Shown piece after piece: positions 8,758-16,844 of a DNA stretch of 64,000 bases. Where the stretch lies: assembly GCF_030929615.1 (NCBI RefSeq), contig NZ_JAVFVU010000034.1, positions 1 through 64,000 on the forward strand, written 5' to 3'. Numbering within the stretch: position 1 is the first letter of the stretch; every line of letters begins with the position of its first letter. The notes under the pieces are model-generated. The model worked only from the letters and a program-made list of their open reading frames with translations, was not told the origin of the DNA and made no database searches. Made by a program: the position numbers and the translations under genes. This DNA is from Dyadobacter sp. LHD-138. Lineage in GTDB: Bacteria > Bacteroidota > Bacteroidia > Cytophagales > Spirosomataceae.

Positions 8758-9246
8758 ATGACAACATCAGATTTTTCAACGACTGTCCTGGTAGACCAAA
8801 GCCCGAAAGAAGTATTCAATGCCATCAATAATGTTCGTGGATGGTGGTCAGAGGAAATTGAAGGCCCTACATCCAAACTCAACGATGAGTTCAGCTATCA
8901 TTACGAAGACGTTCATAAGTGCCGGATGAAGTTAATTGAGGTTGTTCCGGATAAAAAAGTCGTTTGGCTTGTGATGGAGAACTATTTTAGTTTCACCAAA
9001 GATAAAAGCGAATGGAAGGACACGGAAATTATTTTTGAAATTTCACAGAAGGGTGACAAAACGCAAATCAGCTTTATGCACCTGGGGTTGGTTCCCGAGT
9101 ATGAGTGCTTCGATATTTGTCAAAATGCCTGGACACAATACATACAACAGAGTTTGTTTAGCCTGATTACCACAGGAAAAGGCAGGCCGAATGGTGCCGG
9201 GAAACCAACAACGGCCGATGAAGAAAGGCTGGGGACCATTCGATGA
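8758..9246 (+). CDS. SRPBCC (AHSA1/START-like) domain protein
   Basis: A 162-residue protein of the AHSA1-type SRPBCC superfamily. It shows the typical start VDQSPKEVFNAINNVRGWWS and the strand-rich middle with KKVVWLV and TEIIFEIS, followed by the long C-terminal helix starting near FDICQNAWTQYI. These helix-grip folds form a hydrophobic pocket for small ligands; the ligand is unknown. It stands alone, with a 19-bp-stem terminator immediately downstream. Confidence 0.88.
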   Translation: MTTSDFSTTVLVDQSPKEVFNAINNVRGWWSEEIEGPTSKLNDEFSYHYEDVHKCRMKLIEVVPDKKVVWLVMENYFSFTKDKSEWKDTEIIFEISQKGDKTQISFMHLGLVPEYECFDICQNAWTQYIQQSLFSLITTGKGRPNGAGKPTTADEERLGTIR

Positions 9247-9289
9247 GTGAAGTTTGTGCAGTTATTGCCGACTATATTTCTTTAACAAA

Positions 9290-9334
9290 TTGATGCCGCC
9301 AAGATCGAACATAAGTCGATCTTGGCGGCATCAA
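9290..9334. terminator. bidirectional terminator hairpin
   Basis: A perfect 19-bp inverted repeat (9290-9308 with 9316-9334, 7-nt loop), followed by TTTTAA on the plus strand, sits between the convergent SRPBCC and orphan genes. Confidence 0.85.
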
Positions 9335-9358
9335 TTTTAATAGATAGTCAAACGATTG

Positions 9359-9859
9359 TTAAGCAAAAAAGCCAGGTTTTTGCAAATAACCAGACTGCCA
9401 GCTTGAGTCTCTGCGGCGTAGGGCGCGTGAAATTGTAAGTACTTCGTTCAGGCGGTTACGTTGATCGCTGATGGGATCCTGGCTATGGAAATATTGCCCG
9501 ATGATTTCCCATTCAAACAAATCCGTTTTTGCGTCATAAATTCCTACCGGGATACGATTGCCGTCGGTCATCAGGATACCCAATGCCGATTGTGCTTCTG
9601 CCTGAGAAGAACAGCCGAGGTGGTGATATTGTCCGTTGATCGTATACAAAACCGAATAACGGTTTTCGGATACTTCCTGATTTTTATTTTTTGCCGACTT
9701 CTGGCTGTCTATTCCTGCGCTACTTTTTCCAAAAGATATTGCACGGCGGGATAATGCTTCCAATGTATCTGCGTATTTGTTGGCGTAAGCGGCAACAAAA
9801 TTTTGGAAAGAGCTTCTAAGGTCCGTTAACGGAGTCGTATATTTTTGTATTTGTGCCAT
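9359..9859 (-). CDS. hypothetical protein, 166 residues
   Basis: I do not recognise this family. The protein has no signal peptide or membrane segment. Residues 1-45 look helical (TDLRSSFQNFVAAYANKYADTLEALSRRA), a Ser/Lys/Asn-rich linker follows (about 46-65), then a beta-rich core (YSVLYTINGQYHHLG to FEWEIIGQY, about 68-128) and a short helical end with RNRLNEVLTI. Codon use looks like that of neighbours and a strong terminator lies just downstream, supporting a real gene. Its upstream region is an unusually long AT-rich stretch. Confidence 0.6.
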   Translation of the reverse strand: MAQIQKYTTPLTDLRSSFQNFVAAYANKYADTLEALSRRAISFGKSSAGIDSQKSAKNKNQEVSENRYSVLYTINGQYHHLGCSSQAEAQSALGILMTDGNRIPVGIYDAKTDLFEWEIIGQYFHSQDPISDQRNRLNEVLTISRALRRRDSSWQSGYLQKPGFFA

Positions 9860-10608
9860 AATTTTTCTGTTTGATGAATAAGTATTTTCAGAAAATGAAG
9901 GAATTTCTTGTCTAAGAGTTCGATGAACATCGCTTCGATTAAATTGTTATAGTACAATTATGTCTCGTATTCGTCGGGTTGATTTGTTCCTGTATTTTTA
10001 CTGTTTTCTGTTGATAATTTTATTCGCGTATTCTTTAAATAGTTATGTTAGTTCGATTAATTACAAACTTTCACTTAGGTGTTTGTAGTACCCTTGTACT
10101 GATAAACATCTATTGTCTTTCAATAGTTTAGTGCATTATTAAAAAATATTAAAAATCTTCAAATACTTAAGTGTTGTTGTTTGAATAGTACTATTTAATT
10201 GTATGTTTGATTCTTTTTTTAATAATTTAATACATACAAATAGAAGGGGTTTTGAATGTGTGATGAGTATGGTGTAAAGAAATAGTCATATATTGATATT
10301 ATGATTCGGAGAAAATGGAAATAATTTTCGACCGGTGCTCAGCCGGGAATGGGGGACAAAGGGGCGTATGGAAAACGGCTGTTTAATTCTTTTTTATCGT
10401 GTTTATTTCGTCAAACCGATTGTGTGAAATTTCTGAATTCGAAAGGGGGCCGCACCACGGTTTATCGGGAAGATGAATGGCTTTGTAGAAAGAGCACCAA
10501 ATCTCACAGACTTGTTATACAAAATGGGTAACATCGATTAAATTTACGGATCGGACTTTATCAGAAGACGATACCCATTTAATCCGTTTTTTAAATAGTA
10601 ACATTTCA
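9860..10608. other. long AT-rich intergenic region
   Basis: About 750 bp without a convincing gene, between divergent genes. It is very AT-rich from 9960 to 10260. It contains a full consensus promoter on the plus strand (10180-10209), after which some 395 nt precede the DUF4886 start. Within that leader, 10341-10380 is locally G-rich with an AGCCG/CGGCT stem. A 60-codon reading frame at 10349-10531 is not supported by any recognisable feature. Confidence 0.6.
10180..10209 (+). promoter_or_regulatory. full consensus Bacteroidota promoter
   Basis: TTTG at 10180-10183 and TATGTTTG at 10202-10209 are separated by 18 bp, a near-perfect match to the -33/-7 consensus. Predicted start of transcription is about 10214, giving a leader of about 395 nt to the DUF4886 gene. 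Confidence 0.6.
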
Positions 10609-11565
10609 ATGATCACTAAACTCAGAACAAAAAATGCTGCCCGCATCGGCAGCCTGGTAATATTATTATTCGTTTTTCTGACGAACAGCATTTCAGTAAC
10701 TGGCAGTGCTTTGGCGAAGACAGATACACTCAGATTATTTCTGATCGGGAACAGCTTTTCGCAAAATGCCACGCGGTATCTTCCGCAGCTTGCGGCTGAG
10801 GGCGGGCATCCGTTAAAAATCGGGCGGGCAGAATTGGGCGGATGTTCCTTGCAGCGGCATTGGGAAATTGCCGAAGCCGCCGAAAAGAATCCGGAAGACC
10901 CAAAGGGAAAGGCGTATAACGGAAAATCACTGCGGGAATTGTTATCGGTTGGTACCTGGGATGTCGTTACGATCCAGCAGAATTCCATGAATTCAGGTGA
11001 TGTCACGACTTATGCTCCCTATGCGAAAAAGCTTGTCGCTCTTGTTAAATCCATCCAGCCCAAGGCGCGGATTGTCATGCAGCAAACCTGGGCATACCGT
11101 ATCGATGCGAAGCAATTCACCCAGATTGCCGACAAACAATTTGCGACCAGTGCCAAAGAAATGTGGGAAAAGTCCAGAGCATCTTATCATACCATGGCAG
11201 CTGAACTTGGTATTCCGCTTTTTCCGGTTGGTGATGCTTTCTGGAAAGTAAATTCGAATGCGAAAACGGCTTATAAACCAGATACAGGTTTCAATTTAGA
11301 TAACGCGAAAAGTCCATCATTACCAGATCAAACCAATTCATTGCACGTAGGTTATCACTACAATAATAGCCAGAAGTTGGCTTTTGACGCCAATCATGCC
11401 AACGAAGCGGGTTGTTTTCTGGGCGGACTGGTTTGGTATGCAGTCTTGTTTCATGCGTCACCGGCCAGCCTTAAGTTCCGGCCCGATCAAGTCTCAGATG
11501 AATTTGCTGGCCAGCTGAGAAATGCAGCACATGAAGTAACCAAGGGTGGGAAGAAAACAAAATAG
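10609..11565 (+). CDS. DUF4886 family SGNH-like secreted hydrolase
   Basis: A 318-residue protein with an N-terminal signal or anchor (about residues 12-37) and a DUF4886 domain. The family hallmark FLIGNSFSQNATRYLPQL near residue 45 contains the GNS serine motif of SGNH hydrolases; the oxyanion segment TIQQNSMNSG and the C-terminal DANHANEAGC (Asp/His pair) are also present. DUF4886 proteins are often found with polysaccharide-degradation genes and are presumed carbohydrate esterases, but the substrate here is unknown. Transcription probably starts about 395 nt upstream, and a shared terminator follows. Confidence 0.85.
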   Translation: MITKLRTKNAARIGSLVILLFVFLTNSISVTGSALAKTDTLRLFLIGNSFSQNATRYLPQLAAEGGHPLKIGRAELGGCSLQRHWEIAEAAEKNPEDPKGKAYNGKSLRELLSVGTWDVVTIQQNSMNSGDVTTYAPYAKKLVALVKSIQPKARIVMQQTWAYRIDAKQFTQIADKQFATSAKEMWEKSRASYHTMAAELGIPLFPVGDAFWKVNSNAKTAYKPDTGFNLDNAKSPSLPDQTNSLHVGYHYNNSQKLAFDANHANEAGCFLGGLVWYAVLFHASPASLKFRPDQVSDEFAGQLRNAAHEVTKGGKKTK

Positions 11566-11575
11566 TATTATTAAC

Positions 11576-11609
11576 AAAAAAGGATCCCGTTTACGCAGGA
11601 TCCTTTTTT
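11576..11609. terminator. bidirectional terminator hairpin
   Basis: A 12-bp stem formed by AAAAAAGGATCC (11576-11587) and GGATCCTTTTTT (11598-11609) with a 10-nt loop lies between convergent genes and works in both directions. Confidence 0.9.
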
Positions 11610-11629
11610 CATATTAACACAATATCTTA

Positions 11630-12109
11630 TCAGTTCGCGTTGCTTTTTTTCTTTTTGGTGTGATCAACGATCGCGCCGGTGCCTGCGCCAATACCCGCTC
11701 CGATCAGGCTTCCCACGAGGGCGCCCTGAGCGCGTTTTTTATTGATGATCGCGCCGGTTATAGCTCCGGTACCAGCCCCGACAACCGCGCCTTTGGCGGT
11801 GTGGCTCCATCCTTTTTTCTTTTTCTGGGTAGCGGCTGGTGTTGACGCGATGTTGTTATTTGCCACAACCTGACTGTTTTTTTCCTCACGTTCTGCTGCC
11901 AGTTTTTCTTCGCGTTCGATGGCAAGTTGTGCTTCACGGTCGGCAATTATGGCATTCATGGAGTCAATTACAGCCTGTTTAGCGATCACGGCCTTCATAG
12001 AGTCTATCGTCACTTGTTTCGCTTTCAGTGCTTCCGCTTCTTTGTTTGGGCCACTGTTACAGGCTGTTAAAATGAAAACAGTACCAATTATTAAGATTAG
12101 CGATTTCAT
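11630..12109 (-). CDS. glycine-zipper lipoprotein (YMGG-like)
   Basis: A 159-residue lipoprotein. The lipobox LTAC puts the acylated Cys at residue 17. Residues 25-85 are a charged Ala/Lys/Glu-rich helix likely to be a coiled coil, containing the repeated phrase VIDSM(N/K)A(I/V)IA. The C-terminal part (about 105-150) is a double glycine zipper with GAVVGAGTGAITGAII and GALVGSLIGAGIGAGTGAIV, ending in a Lys-rich tail. Such proteins insert into or associate with the outer membrane and are often envelope-stress related; a precise role is not known. Confidence 0.85.
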   Translation of the reverse strand: MKSLILIIGTVFILTACNSGPNKEAEALKAKQVTIDSMKAVIAKQAVIDSMNAIIADREAQLAIEREEKLAAEREEKNSQVVANNNIASTPAATQKKKKGWSHTAKGAVVGAGTGAITGAIINKKRAQGALVGSLIGAGIGAGTGAIVDHTKKKKSNAN

Positions 12110-12234
12110 AGTCGAGATTTTAGGTTAATCGTATATATGTATTAAGTCCTAAAATCGTGCCAGTCCAGACCATTTATTGTAAAATCTGTCCCGGAATAAT
12201 TCATTAAAGTAACCGGAAAGAAAGTTCTTTCTTC

Positions 12235-12660
12235 CTATGCGTTTTTAAGTTTATCAATGTCCAGCTTTTTCATACCCATAACGGCTTGCATCACCCTTTG
12301 TCCTTTTGCCGGATCCGACATAAGTTGGCCGATCATCGAGGGGACGATTTGCCAGGAGAAACCAAATTTGTCTTTCAGCCAACCGCACATACTTTCCTGT
12401 CCGCCGTCGGCAGTGAGTTTACCCCAGTAATAATCGATTTCATCCTGTGTATCGCAGTTGACGACAAAAGACAGTGCTTCGTTGAATTTAAACTGCGGTC
12501 CACCGTTCAGGCCCATTACTTTGTTTCCATTCAGTTCGAATATGACAACCATCGGATTTTCATCCATGATCTTTGAATTCTTAAAAACGGAGCAATAGAA
12601 ATCCGCTGCGGCTTTGGCATTGCCGTCAAACCACATACAAGGAAAAATCTGGTTGTTCAT
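12235..12660 (-). CDS. VOC family protein (PhnB-like)
   Basis: A 141-residue protein of the vicinal oxygen chelate superfamily, PhnB/3-dmu-9_3-mt type. The hallmarks are PCMWFDGNAKAAADFYCSVF at the N-terminus, VMGLNGGPQFKFNEALSF in the middle and CGWLKDKFGFSWQIVP near residue 100. Family members include glyoxalase-like and demethylubiquinone methyltransferase-like proteins, but most have no proven reaction. It is monocistronic in the sequence, with an intergenic repeat region upstream. Confidence 0.9.
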   Translation of the reverse strand: MNNQIFPCMWFDGNAKAAADFYCSVFKNSKIMDENPMVVIFELNGNKVMGLNGGPQFKFNEALSFVVNCDTQDEIDYYWGKLTADGGQESMCGWLKDKFGFSWQIVPSMIGQLMSDPAKGQRVMQAVMGMKKLDIDKLKNA

Positions 12661-13092
12661 CTTTCAGTAGGTCTAAATGTTTAACGTATAAATTTACCAA
12701 TACAATGTTAAACAGATTTTGCTAATGATAAGGGGGGATAAAACGACATTTTCGGGGTGAATCGGGACAGGCTATTAACTAGCCGCCATTTTTAAACATT
12801 GGATTATCATTAATTTCACCCATCGTTTAAGATTCTTTTTACTCCTAACCAATTTAATTGGTCCTATCAATATCACGAAACGTTCCTACGGAACGCAAAC
12901 CGCATGGATCTATCCCAGCTTCTACCAACGAAATGTCCCGATGGGACAAGGAAATAAGGATTTTTCGGTGTTTTGTTCCAATAGGAACATTTTGTCGGTA
13001 GCAATGATATTAAAATTACAAAATATCGTTCCTTTGGAACGGCTGGTGGTGTTGGCGGTAGGGCTGGTTAAGTCTGGGGTTTTCACAAGATC
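12661..13092. other. intergenic region with mini-hairpin cluster
   Basis: A 432-bp gap between two leftward genes. Its only clear content is a set of four 6-bp-stem hairpins (12881-13041). A reading frame that runs across them (12941-13186, plus strand) is not a believable gene. Confidence 0.6.
12881..13041. repeat. cluster of four mini-hairpins (REP-like)
   Basis: Four short palindromes of the same design occur in 160 bp: CGTTCC-TAC-GGAACG (12881-12895), TGTCCC-GAT-GGGACA (12934-12948), TGTTCC-AATA-GGAACA (12974-12989) and CGTTCC-TTT-GGAACG (13027-13041). All have 6-bp arms and 3- or 4-nt loops. Similar intergenic palindromes are common in Bacteroidota genomes. Confidence 0.75.
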
Positions 13093-13956
13093 TTATTTTT
13101 TTAGACCTTCCAACAAAATTTTTAAATTTCCAATAGATGAAATTGGGTCGTCCCGGTGTGGAAAATGTCCGGAATTAGAAAGGTAAATAAGCGTACCACC
13201 TTTGGAAGATGAGTATATGAATTTTTTCCACCTTTCGATACTGATATTTGTTCTTTCGAGAAAGAAAGATTCCTGATCAAAATCCTTACTTCTACGCTCA
13301 ATGGGGACCTCAAATTTTCCTCCAATGAAGAAATAAACAGGAACATTGGGTAGGGGCAAATTCCTTAAATATGTAAAATCTGTCCTTCTGAGCTCACCCA
13401 ATACCTGCCCTTCGCTCCATGGGGCAAAATTTAAAGAATCAACCTGCGATGGCTGATATAGTCGATTGTATAATATTTCATTGATTTTTTTCTCCGGAAC
13501 ACCGATTTTTCTAAAAATGGAATTCCAATCTTGTTTTGTTTCTGTGAAATCAGCGGGGTCAACAAAAACAAGACCGACGACATCATCAGGATATAGACCA
13601 GCAAATCCTCTGGTATATACGCCACCCATTGAGTGCCCGATCAAGATATAAGGAGGAGCAATTTTAAGATTGATTAGTAGAGTTTTCAGAGTTTTCGCCA
13701 CTCTTTTTACCGTTGGCATTTCATCCCCTTTGTCTGACTTTCCTATGCCAGCTCTATCATAAGCGAAAACAGGAGCTATTTCGGAAAGTTTGCCGATGAC
13801 AGTATCCCAATTATCTAATCCTACCCCCATCCCATTTTCAAAAATCATGACAGGGGGACCGGATTTTCGGTTTGCAATCCCTTTTGCAAATACATGATAG
13901 TTATTGCCGTTCACTTGAACCAATTGCTCTTGGGCAAAGCAGATTTCTGCAATCAA
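13093..13956 (-). CDS. alpha/beta hydrolase, signal peptide apparently frameshifted
   Basis: A 287-residue alpha/beta hydrolase. The nucleophile elbow is GHSMGG (Ser about 109), the early YDRAGIGKS segment and the late SNSGHFPHRDDP (catalytic His) are typical. The open frame begins at a TTG (13956), which cuts a signal peptide in half: residues 1-8 read MIAEICFAQ. An ATG at 13987 would supply the missing start if one T of the T5 run (plus strand A5 at 13964-13968) were removed, giving MRVTIFILFVLIAEICFAQ, a very convincing signal peptide. So either the gene is frameshifted at its start or the assembly has one extra base. Substrate unknown. The BNR-repeat gene lies directly upstream in the same orientation. 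Confidence 0.75.
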   Translation of the reverse strand: MIAEICFAQEQLVQVNGNNYHVFAKGIANRKSGPPVMIFENGMGVGLDNWDTVIGKLSEIAPVFAYDRAGIGKSDKGDEMPTVKRVAKTLKTLLINLKIAPPYILIGHSMGGVYTRGFAGLYPDDVVGLVFVDPADFTETKQDWNSIFRKIGVPEKKINEILYNRLYQPSQVDSLNFAPWSEGQVLGELRRTDFTYLRNLPLPNVPVYFFIGGKFEVPIERRSKDFDQESFFLERTNISIERWKKFIYSSSKGGTLIYLSNSGHFPHRDDPISSIGNLKILLEGLKK

Positions 13957-14030
13957 TACGAATAAAAATGAATATTGTTACCCTCATTTTGAAGAATATT
14001 AGGATGCAGCTGATTAAAGCGAGTATTTTA

Positions 14031-15344
14031 TTAATCCAGAAGCATATAATTTATTCGAGAATCATACTCCGTATAATGCGTATACTTCCGGTTTTCCATC
14101 CATAACAACACATTCTGATCCCCTTTCTTTTTATATCTCGGTATCACCGGGCGCACGTTGTCCAGTTTTGAATTCCGGGTAACGGGCGTGATTTTCCAGG
14201 TTTTGCCTAAATCTTTGGTCTTGCCTTTGGAGATTTCAAATACGTTGTTGATTTCATGTGAAAAGTAAACAATCGCTGGATCGAGGGGATCGATGGTGAG
14301 GCCACCGGAATAGTTTTCTTCGCGTTCCTTTTTACCTTCCGGAGTTTGCGGGAACCACTTACCCGAATCGATCAGATGGTGGTCGTTCCATTTTTTGCCG
14401 TCATACACTGTGTAATAGTATTGATGTTTTTCGTTGGTCGGGTAACGGGTGTAAGCAACGACCGGTCTTCCTTTTTTATCAATAACAATGTCAAATATCC
14501 AGGCTTTTCCCGTTTCCGGTGTCGCTTTGTAAACGACGGAAGCATCCGAAGGGTGGAAAGGAAGCTGGTCGATCGTGGCGATTTTGGAACCGTCTGCCCG
14601 CCAGAAAGCGCCTTTTTCGTAAAAACAGTAATATACAGAATTCAGCGGTTCGGCATTGGGGTGACCGTCGGTGAAAATGAGATGGATTTTTGATTTTCCG
14701 TCGGAATAATATTTGACGTAAGGCCGGTTGTTCGTATTCAGCGCTTTGGAAGTAATCACGACTACCGGATCTGACCAGGTTTTACCATTGTCAGTGGATG
14801 TAATAAAGTTTGGCTTAAAACCTACCCAACGGCCAAAACTGTAAATTTTGTTGTTTTCGCTGCTCAGGATAAACGGGTTGGCATAGGTATAGGTTTCGCG
14901 TTTAAACTTCTCCAAAAGTGCCGGTGTCTGTGGTTTGAAAACGATCGAATCCGAAAAAGTGCTGATATCGACGGGTTGCAGCGTCGTATTTTGAATAACC
15001 CCCATACCGTTTTTACTCCCGCCGTGCCAGGTATATTGGGTCAGGATCCGTTGATCGGGCAGCTGCAAAAATGCAGGATTGTCGTGATCATCAATTTCAA
15101 GTTTGGTGTACAGTGTTTTTTTTGCAGTCTTCCCGGATTTCAGATCCAATGAGGCCGCTACAATATCACCGGATTTGGTGACCCAGCCCGTGATAATTGA
15201 GCCGTTTTTGTCCCGCGTGTATATCGCACGCGGATCACTAAACCAGCACCAGGCCCCGTCGTCGGTCAGTGTGGAAACAGTTTGGGCGGAAAGACTGGCG
15301 GAGAGGCTTATAAAGGTGATGAGGAGAAGGATGGTTCGTGACAT
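14031..15344 (-). CDS. secreted BNR-repeat (sialidase-like fold) protein
   Basis: A 437-residue exported protein (signal peptide ending SLSAQ, about residue 21). The body is a BNR_4-type six-bladed propeller: an early WCWFSDPRAIY segment, Asp-box-like SxDNGKTW (TSTDNGKTWSDPVV) near residue 195, and later KDLGKTWKITPV. Early GWVTKSGDIVAASLDL and PAFLQLPDQRI are typical of the family. These proteins are found in polysaccharide-use and lyase clusters; catalytic residues cannot be assigned, so it may be a glycan-binding or lyase-type propeller. Likely co-transcribed with the alpha/beta hydrolase downstream. Confidence 0.8.
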   Translation of the reverse strand: MSRTILLLITFISLSASLSAQTVSTLTDDGAWCWFSDPRAIYTRDKNGSIITGWVTKSGDIVAASLDLKSGKTAKKTLYTKLEIDDHDNPAFLQLPDQRILTQYTWHGGSKNGMGVIQNTTLQPVDISTFSDSIVFKPQTPALLEKFKRETYTYANPFILSSENNKIYSFGRWVGFKPNFITSTDNGKTWSDPVVVITSKALNTNNRPYVKYYSDGKSKIHLIFTDGHPNAEPLNSVYYCFYEKGAFWRADGSKIATIDQLPFHPSDASVVYKATPETGKAWIFDIVIDKKGRPVVAYTRYPTNEKHQYYYTVYDGKKWNDHHLIDSGKWFPQTPEGKKEREENYSGGLTIDPLDPAIVYFSHEINNVFEISKGKTKDLGKTWKITPVTRNSKLDNVRPVIPRYKKKGDQNVLLWMENRKYTHYTEYDSRINYMLLD

Positions 15345-15395
15345 GCTTTGTTGTATAAATATAGTAAGTACCCGTAAGATATGAATTGTATCTTA

Positions 15396-15654
15396 CTAAT
15401 GATATACATCTTTTCTGTCGCCTATGGCCACAATCATAATCAGTAATTTATCACCATCGATTTCGTACAGAATTCGATAGTTTCCAGCTTTAGCCCTAAA
15501 GACATGATCAAAACTTTTAAGTTTCTTGATTCCGCTCTGATATGGATCGGTAGCTAATGATTCTATTTTTGAAAAGTATCTGTTTTACTGCGGGAGCGGG
15601 TAGTTTTGAAAGCTCTTTTAAGGCACGCTTTTCATACCTTATGGTATAAACCAT
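15396..15654 (-). pseudogene. RelE/ParE-family toxin, frameshifted
   Basis: The frame starts at ATG 15654, overlapping the antitoxin stop as TAATG. The first 26 or so residues (TIRYEKRALKELSKLPAPAV) are a classical RelE/ParE N-terminus, after which the frame turns to nonsense and stops at about 15517 (45 residues). Removing one T from the CTTTTC run near 15564-15567 restores an 85-residue protein ending at 15396 with the canonical KIESLATDPYQSGIKKLKS, FRAKAGNYRILYEID and MIVAIGDRKDVY segments. The total length of 259 bp is one base more than a multiple of three, consistent with a single insertion. Active toxin would cleave mRNA or poison gyrase; as written it is broken. Confidence 0.8.
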
Positions 15655-15845
15655 TAGATTTTTCCTTTTTTACGCAAAAATTCCATGGCCTCTTCCTGAG
15701 AAAGATACTCGCCATCTTTGCGCTCTTCGTAAAGGATTGTATCAACAAGGTCTTCTACCAACTCTGTTTTTGTGCTGGCGTTGATGGTAATACGTTTTAC
15801 TTTCCCTTTTTGGGTGTATTCAGTTTTAATCCCCGCTAGTTTCAT
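15654..15845 (-). CDS. antitoxin of a RelE/ParE-type toxin-antitoxin pair
   Basis: A 63-residue protein (MKLAGIKTEYTQKGKVKRI...) of the kind encoded just ahead of RelE/ParE toxins. The ATG at 15845 is chosen because the promoter at 15867-15898 would start transcription near 15862, downstream of the in-frame ATG at 15890. The N-terminal half is beta-rich and Lys-rich, likely DNA binding; the C-terminal half (LVEDLVDTILYEERKDGEYLSQEEAMEFL) is helical and acidic, likely toxin-binding. The stop overlaps the toxin start by one base, the usual translational coupling. Since the toxin frame is broken, the antitoxin is now an orphan. Confidence 0.75.
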   Translation of the reverse strand: MKLAGIKTEYTQKGKVKRITINASTKTELVEDLVDTILYEERKDGEYLSQEEAMEFLRKKGKI

Positions 15846-15866
15846 GATTTTTAAGTTTGTGTATAG

Positions 15867-15898
15867 CAAATTTAAGTGTTTGTAAATCAATATACAAA
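15867..15898 (-). promoter_or_regulatory. consensus promoter of the toxin-antitoxin operon
   Basis: On the minus strand TTTG (15895-15898) and TAAATTTG (15867-15874) are separated by 20 bp, a perfect fit to the Bacteroidota -33/-7 consensus. Transcription would start near 15862, 17 nt before the antitoxin ATG. Confidence 0.7.
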
Positions 15899-15912
15899 AT
15901 CTATAACTTATG

Positions 15913-15958
15913 AAAAAAACTGCTTGTCTCTCTCATTTTCAAGAGAGTCAAGCAGTTT
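15913..15958 (-). terminator. terminator downstream of thuA-like gene
   Basis: A 17-bp stem with one mismatch (15917-15933 with 15942-15958, 8-nt loop) is followed on the minus strand by a run of seven T from 15919 to 15913, past the end of the leftward ThuA gene. Confidence 0.85.
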
Positions 15959-15984
15959 CCAAATAAATATTGAATTAGCAAGGT

Positions 15985-16743
15985 TTATTTAATCCCCTTC
16001 CCGGTAGCAGCCCAGTAAATCCCTCCGTAAAGGTGATCTAAAAACGACTGATCAGCGTAAACCAATCCGATGTGGCCCAGACCTGTGTAAAACGCACGGC
16101 CGCCGTCATATTTGTGATACCAGGCGATTGGATGGAAATCACCCATACCTTTGCCTTCGTTATCACCCCATTTGGTTTTGGGATCGTAGCTTTTTTCGTC
16201 CAGACCGATCAAAAATTTCAGATCGTTGGATTTGTATGGTTTCTGGTATTCGTACCATTCATCCGTCCAGAGCATTCTTTTTGGGAAACGCTCCAATCCC
16301 GGAAAATTGCTGTCTACAACATCCAGATAAGCCGTCTGCTGTGCCGGGTGAATTTTAAACATCATACCCACCATTTTGGTATACCATGGCCACTCGTATT
16401 CGGTATCGGCAGCGGCATGGATACCAACCCAGCCTTTGCCCGACTGGATGTATTTCTCAAAAGCAGCTTGTTGCTCGTCGTTCAAAACGTTGCCGGTTGT
16501 GTTTAGAAAAATGACAGCCGCATAATCTTTTAGCTGTTTTTCATTAAACACGGAAGCATTTTCCTGCCAATCCACCGTGAAATTGTGTCTCGCAGCAAGG
16601 TGCCTCACGCCATCCACACCCTCATGAATGGACTGGTGGTGAAAACCGTCTGTTTTTGTAAAGAGCAAAACTTTGAACTGTTGCGCATGAGCATAAGCCG
16701 CACTTAGGATGACAAGAAGCAGGGCCAGCGATTTTTTTAACAT
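15985..16743 (-). CDS. secreted ThuA-domain protein (trehalose-utilisation type)
   Basis: A 252-residue exported protein with a signal peptide ending AYAHAQ. The whole mature part is a ThuA domain, a glutamine-amidotransferase-like fold: KTDGFHHQSIHEGV near residue 30, VIFLNTTGNVLNDEQQ, GKGWVGIHAAADTEYEWPWY with the characteristic GIHAA, and RAFYTGLGHIG near the C-terminus. Such proteins occur in Bacteroidota and Planctomycetes clusters for oxidative sugar breakdown, usually beside PVC-type dehydrogenases as here. The enzymatic reaction is not established. Confidence 0.9.
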   Translation of the reverse strand: MLKKSLALLLVILSAAYAHAQQFKVLLFTKTDGFHHQSIHEGVDGVRHLAARHNFTVDWQENASVFNEKQLKDYAAVIFLNTTGNVLNDEQQAAFEKYIQSGKGWVGIHAAADTEYEWPWYTKMVGMMFKIHPAQQTAYLDVVDSNFPGLERFPKRMLWTDEWYEYQKPYKSNDLKFLIGLDEKSYDPKTKWGDNEGKGMGDFHPIAWYHKYDGGRAFYTGLGHIGLVYADQSFLDHLYGGIYWAATGKGIK

Positions 16744-16844
16744 TTGAAATTAGAATTAAATGGTGTTTTAATATTCTGAATTCGAAAGTATTATTTCTGT
16801 TTTGAATTTAAATGCTTTTGATAAGATAAAGACAAAAAACCGGA

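Noticed and set aside
10341..10380. G-rich stem resembling a riboswitch
   Set aside because: Does not match the conserved core of any riboswitch class I know (TPP, cobalamin, SAM, c-di-GMP); kept only as part of the leader observation.
10349..10531. 60-codon open frame upstream of DUF4886
   Set aside because: No recognisable domain, no start context, atypical composition; more likely leader sequence.
12941..13186. 81-codon frame on plus strand
   Set aside because: It runs through the mini-hairpin cluster and overlaps the 3' end of the hydrolase gene on the other strand.
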